64,000 bases of DNA, taken from Tillandsia leiboldiana (lineage: Eukaryota; Streptophyta; Magnoliopsida; Poales; Bromeliaceae). Positions 59,336 through 64,000 of this stretch are shown here, piece by piece. Below the pieces are notes generated by a model. That model saw only the letters and a program-made list of their open reading frames with translations, was not told where the DNA came from and did no database searches. Each line of letters begins with the position of its first letter. Positions within the stretch are counted from its first letter, which is position 1. Made by a program: the position numbers and the translations under genes. The stretch is from contig CM055062.1 of the NCBI GenBank assembly GCA_029204045.2, positions 4,448,648-4,512,647 on the forward strand, written 5' to 3'.

Positions 59336-62300
59336 TCCTCCCCCACTAAAAGAAAGTTTCGTCCTCGAACTAGCTCAACCCAAAAGGTGCCACAAAACAT
59401 GGTAGGTACATAACTCACTCTCCGGCTCTCCAGCTCTAAGTCACCTGTCACTATCCCCGTGATTACTCCACAACAACAACAACAACCGTACGGGATGGCC
59501 CCAATTGCATAATTCTCTCATCTCACGAGCCAGAATTTGCACGGCATCCCTCGTACCACAAGTACTCGCAGATCTCAAAGGAAACGAGTCCATCACGGGC
59601 GAGGAATCCACATGCCTAACCTCCTGAGCTGAGACGTGAAGGAAAGGCTGGGGGAAAAGAGAGAACAACCAATGTAGCACGCACCAAAACCGCTCCCTAG
59701 TGCCAGCTCAACCCGGCGATCCGAAACTACCCCATACGGTCATCCAGAGAAAAGAAGCCCTAATCGGCTAGGGTCCTCGCTCAATCACACTCTCGGATCC
59801 TGACCAATCGCATGGACTGCTTCACCGCAGTCTACCGTCAAAAGGGACCCTCAGGGACACAACCTCGAGCCCTGTTCCGCAACGGTCCCACCAGCGCCAG
59901 CAACGAAATCATCAACTCAACCCCCAATAGCTCTCCGTTCCAGGTATCCGCCACCACAGTGGCCCTATCGTGGTGATACAAAATGCTCAAGATAACCCAA
60001 TGGTAACTCCACAGCCACTGGGAGGCATCACCAACACAAAGGTCCATCCCCCATCTCTGGCAAAGCTGCAATCGGCGCTAGTACCAGTCTCATCATCCAT
60101 TCGCCATGCTCTCCTGGCACTGCCAAATCCAAAAAAAACTCCTCACCTCAACAATAAATGTTGATCTCAGCCAATCTCAAATAGCATCCACATTGGCCGG
60201 ATTCCACCGCCGCTCCTAGGCTAACACAATGTGACCCAAGAAAGGTAAGCTTCTAAAGCTAAAACTTGTATCTCAATAGCCTGGCATACAGCTTCATCCA
60301 CACAGCATGGTAACACATCACCAGTGCTCCTCATGCTCCAGCTGCTCAGGGAGTAGTTCATAATATCCCTGGAGGATCTAGTTACCAAAGCAATCAAGTA
60401 CAGCTGGAGCACAATTCCTCAAACCAAAAGAGTGGCAGGGCGCTAATCAATCCAATTGGCCTTACTAAAACATAATGCCCCTACCGTGTCCTGAACACCA
60501 TCTTGGCGAAATACTCAGCCGTATGATTCCCAAATCTGTACCTGCATCAATCGTAACTCTGACCCGAGTATATTCCATCAAAAGGTCCAGAATATACTTG
60601 GACCTGTCTACACTCGACCCATAAAAGGCCCTCACAGTCGTGTATCAACGATGTGGCATCACCACCGTATATCAACGGCGTGGCACTAGGTCAACAGACC
60701 CCTCGATCCATCAGATCCTGCAACTGCGCCATCAGCTCTCACAGCTCTACTGGCAATATCCAATGAGGTGCTGTCGAGGGTGGCGCGGTTCCCCGAACCA
60801 CGCCAACTCAATCTCTATCTCCCTAACCGGCGGCATTATCAACAGCTCAGGTGAAATCACACCCGGAATCTCGTGGCAACAGAGATATCTTTGGGTCCCG
60901 GTGCCCGCCGTAAGCACCTCTCACCCTGTCGCTATAACCAGTGTGCTCTAAACGACATCCAACAACCAAATCTCCTCTCGTCTGCCTCTCAGAAGGTCAA
61001 AGTCCTCTCCTTTCGCAGTCTAACACTCCTGTGGCACTGTGCCAACCAAACCCATGCACTAGGTCGAAACGCCGAACTGCCAAATTACCAATTAGTCTAC
61101 CCGTATATCTCGCCTGCCTCAACTGCATAGGACATAATCCACAAGGGAGCACAACCTCTGTCTCTGCTCACATTGAGGCGACGAATAAAGTCATCCGCAG
61201 ATAACAAATCCACGCTACCCGTTGCGCTACTCTGATATAGATGCTGATGCTGCCATCGGGGTCCACCCGATCTCTGGCATTCTCGAAAATTCGCCATCCA
61301 GGTACGGAGATGAGAAATGCCTCTGCCGGTCAGTCTGTCCTCCATCAACCCGACGCCAAGCGCCGATATCCAGAACTCGCCCCTGGCGGCCGATCCTATC
61401 CAAAGAAACTGCAGCGTCATGCTCCACACACAATGCCTACCCATCGAAGCGTCAATTAATCCCAAACGGAGGTGACCAACTAAACTGAAAGTATCCTGGC
61501 GCAAACCATTCCCGTCAAACATATCCTATGCGCCTCGTGCCCTCGAAACATAGAGCGTGCAGTTCGACAACTGTATAAACTTCCCTAGCACATGGAGGCT
61601 CTCCGAGAGTCTCTCCATCACCACCAACCCCAATTCCTGCCGACAAGGGCTTCCAACTCAAACCTATGAATCGGGATGGTTCAGACTGCCGGGACTGGCT
61701 CCATCGATCAATGATGTCCCTAAGCTCAGCTACTATCCACTATCCACCCTGCCGCGTGCCTCGGCACTGCTCGTCGGCACGGAGGGGCTGCTCGCCTCCA
61801 TCGGCGCCACTGGTACAACTGAAGATACCACTGCATAGGAAGAGAGTACTGGAGGACACTCCAAGCGGTACTAGCCACTAGCTATGCTCTCTGCTCCAAC
61901 AAGCGCATCAAACGTTCCATGGCTTCTTCCTGGCATCAGACAGCCTCCGACATCCGTGCCATCTGGATCCATAACTCTTGGGTCTCTCGCTCTGCTCTGA
62001 TAGCTCTGCCTCCCGCTGCTCGGGTTACTAATCAGATGCGGAAAGCGCATTCCTCACTGCACGACGTCTCACAAGCATCGTAGACCACTGCACATAACAA
62101 ACATCAGGACACAACACCATACGACCCAATCCAGCGAAAGTCTAAGACATGTTATCAATTCCACAGCATTATGTTGTCTGCAGCCAACATAATCGCTTAG
62201 GAGCATAAACATGCCAATCACTCATCCCGTCTCATGGGAGAGGTACAAAAACTCGATCAGGACTCTCGCTAAAAAGTCACCGACTCCTCACGTAGTCATC

Positions 62301-62375
62301 CTAATGTCCAACCACAAGCCTAGGGTGTCTAAGTCCCTCAATGACCTACAACCTAGGCTCTGATACCACTCTAAT
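59336..62375 (-). mobile_element. Gypsy interior with PBS and vestigial gag, no pol
   Basis: Read leftward from the PBS (62357-62368, TGGTATCAGAGC in minus sense). After about 440 bases there is an N-terminal gag vestige, MERLMRLLEQRA, at 61882-61920, ended by a stop, with another stop just upstream. No protease, RT or integrase motif could be found in the remaining about 2.5 kb. The PPT end with hairpin lies near 59340-59375. The interior of about 3 kb is too short for a full gypsy gag-pol, so the element is a deletion derivative or badly decayed. Local indel noise may also hide frames. Confidence 0.65.
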
Positions 62376-64000
62376 CGTCACGCCCCGGGGTCGAAACTGC
62401 GACCCCGGCTCGCCAACAGATCCGCCACCTATGCCAAACCAGCATAGGCGAAGCGTCCTACCTGCAAGAAAAGTACTACAGCTAAACAGATATCAGAGCT
62501 AAAAATAAAAAGTCTGCTGTATAACTAAATCAATCACTGTACAACTGGAAATAATACAACAATGTCCGACTCCCAAAAAGATAATCAAACAATATCCTCA
62601 TATACAAACTCAGAACTCACCGGGAGGTATCTCCAATAAATATATCAGTGTGCAGGCTCTCAATACATAACAATCCTCACTACAACAGTCTCTCAAAGAA
62701 GGAAAATAAAATAACTAATCTACTGAAGCTCTCCTCTGAAGGGGTACCGCTACACTCCAACGACGGGTGGGGAACTAGCTCGCGACTCCCTCGCTCGGTC
62801 AGAAGAATCAGCAACAGGAACACAGGAACCAGAGTAGAAGTTCCTGTGGGAAAAGACACCACGACGGGTGTGAGAACTACGTCCCAAGTAGTTCTCCAGT
62901 GGGTGCCGCCAACAAGCCCGACGGTCTGCCCACTAAGTCCACTAGAGGCATAAAGTAACAAAAGCAATGCTGTAAGGAAAGCTGGAAAAGTAACTCTACA
63001 GCTACTATGCCTCTACCTAGATGCTCAAGGAGTGGAACAGAAAGAACATGATGCCACAACTAACTCTCATCTCTGATCACCCAATCTGAACTGACTGCCT
63101 CATCAGGTCCAGTCAAGCCTGCGCCAACCAACTGCCGTTACGTCCCGGAGGAGCGGACTTACGTAGGACGTCCATGACTGCCAACACCAGCACAGCCAGA
63201 GGGACAAATACAACGACAAGTTGCGATAGAAAGCTCAATCTCACGCCGGTACACAACCCGGTCTCGCCTACTCCGGAGTGGCACTCGAGGGGAGCGACCC
63301 GCTCGAGTAAAAAGTAACCCATCTCAAGTATCTCTGTAAAGTATCTCTGTAAAGTATCTCTGTCAAGCCAAATGTGGCTCATGCAGGCTATGATCCACGA
63401 TCAAATAGATCGGTAACTCCAAGCTCAAACACAACTCAGTCGGAAAAAGAACCTCGACTCAAACAGCTAAGTCGGAGAACCCTCAACGACTCAATCTGAT
63501 AATGCACGACCATGGCTGAGTCGGGAAACCTCCACGACTCGATCTGCCAGAACCCCAAGATCCTCAAAGCTAAGTGGGAGAACCATCTCCACCACTAAAT
63601 CAGAGAAACAACCTCTAAATCACACTCTACCAACTCATAGCACAAAGTCGCATCCACTGCGAACAACTGCCTCTACAGGCCAACATCGCATCCACTGACC
63701 CGAGGAAGGGTCCGGGAACCCCGAAAGACTAGAACCTACAATCCAAATCAAACAAGAACAGGCTCTAGGCATAGCCTCTCGTTGTTCTCGTCCCAAGAAG
63801 AAGGCAGACCTTAGAACCCAGACCACTCGAATCATCTCGGGTGGTTAATTTATAGGAAAAAGGTGACATTTCTTACTGAAGCCATCTGATCTGTAAGAAA
63901 TCCATATTTAATGATTTTTAGTTCTTTTTAGGAAAACAGTTGAAACCAAGTTTTATATCCAAGCCTCGAAGGGCTAATGCCTTCGTCCAATCAAACATGA
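62376..64000 (-). mobile_element. 5' LTR of the minus-strand gypsy element, cut by the window end
   Basis: Collinear with 51217 onward. It adjoins the PBS, which identifies it as the 5' LTR. Its first two plus-strand bases are CG instead of TG, so the LTR end reads ...GTGACG in minus sense. The remainder of the LTR continues past 64000. Confidence 0.88.

Noticed and set aside
60941..61522. Possible gag or pol coding on the minus strand (141-codon ORF)
   Set aside because: No gag, protease, RT or integrase motif could be read, and indel noise near the gap makes frames unreliable.

Overview
This window looks like intergenic chromatin from a large-genome flowering plant. It consists almost entirely of nested LTR retrotransposons, with a few MITEs, and I found no convincing host gene, tRNA gene or full rRNA gene. 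Evidence for a plant: primer-binding sites complementary to initiator tRNA-Met (TGGTATCAGAGC), Ty3/gypsy elements with LTRs of about 2.4-4.1 kb, two Tork-like Ty1/copia elements, a Cassandra-type TRIM whose LTR carries 5S rRNA sequence, and MULE-, Harbinger- and TA-targeting MITEs. I cannot name the species.

Layout. 1-6155: decayed pol of a plus-strand gypsy element, split by a minus-strand solo LTR (1225-5336) with target-site duplication (TSD) GGTGG. 6156-10238: the 3' LTR of that gypsy element. It is followed directly by the PBS, internal region and 3' LTR of a Cassandra TRIM (10239-10644), so the junction is chimeric. 10645-14832 and 23709-24205: remnants of a Tat-lineage gypsy element (sense gag, no recognisable pol, intron-bearing antisense ORF). 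They are split by a complete non-autonomous element at 14833-23703 (TSD ATGAG; two LTRs of about 3.97 kb around a 925-bp interior). 24206-37950: a broken copia element interrupted by a gypsy LTR (24989 to about 34915). That LTR is itself interrupted by a complete gag-only gypsy element at 27742-34037 (TSD TTATA). 37951-42956: AT-rich older DNA with MITEs, (TA)n tracts and an LTR-like fragment. 42957-50857: a nearly full-length decayed copia element with an unusual hairpin-rich leader. 50858-51216: the start of another gypsy LTR inserted in the copia 3' LTR. 51217-64000: a minus-strand gypsy element with very long LTRs, a 100-N gap at 56116-56215 and a repeated LTR plus interior that is either a tandem arrangement or an assembly duplication.

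How the parts relate. None of the gypsy-type elements shows an intact pol. The non-autonomous ones share LTR ends (…GGGGCGTGACA), the same PBS and a hairpin next to the PPT, which is what trans-mobilisation by a related autonomous element would need. The strongest unexplained signals are two families of repeated RNA hairpins in the copia leader at 44973-46265. One has three copies of an identical 16-nt loop on three different, compensating stems. The other is a run of GAT-NAG-ATC hairpins.
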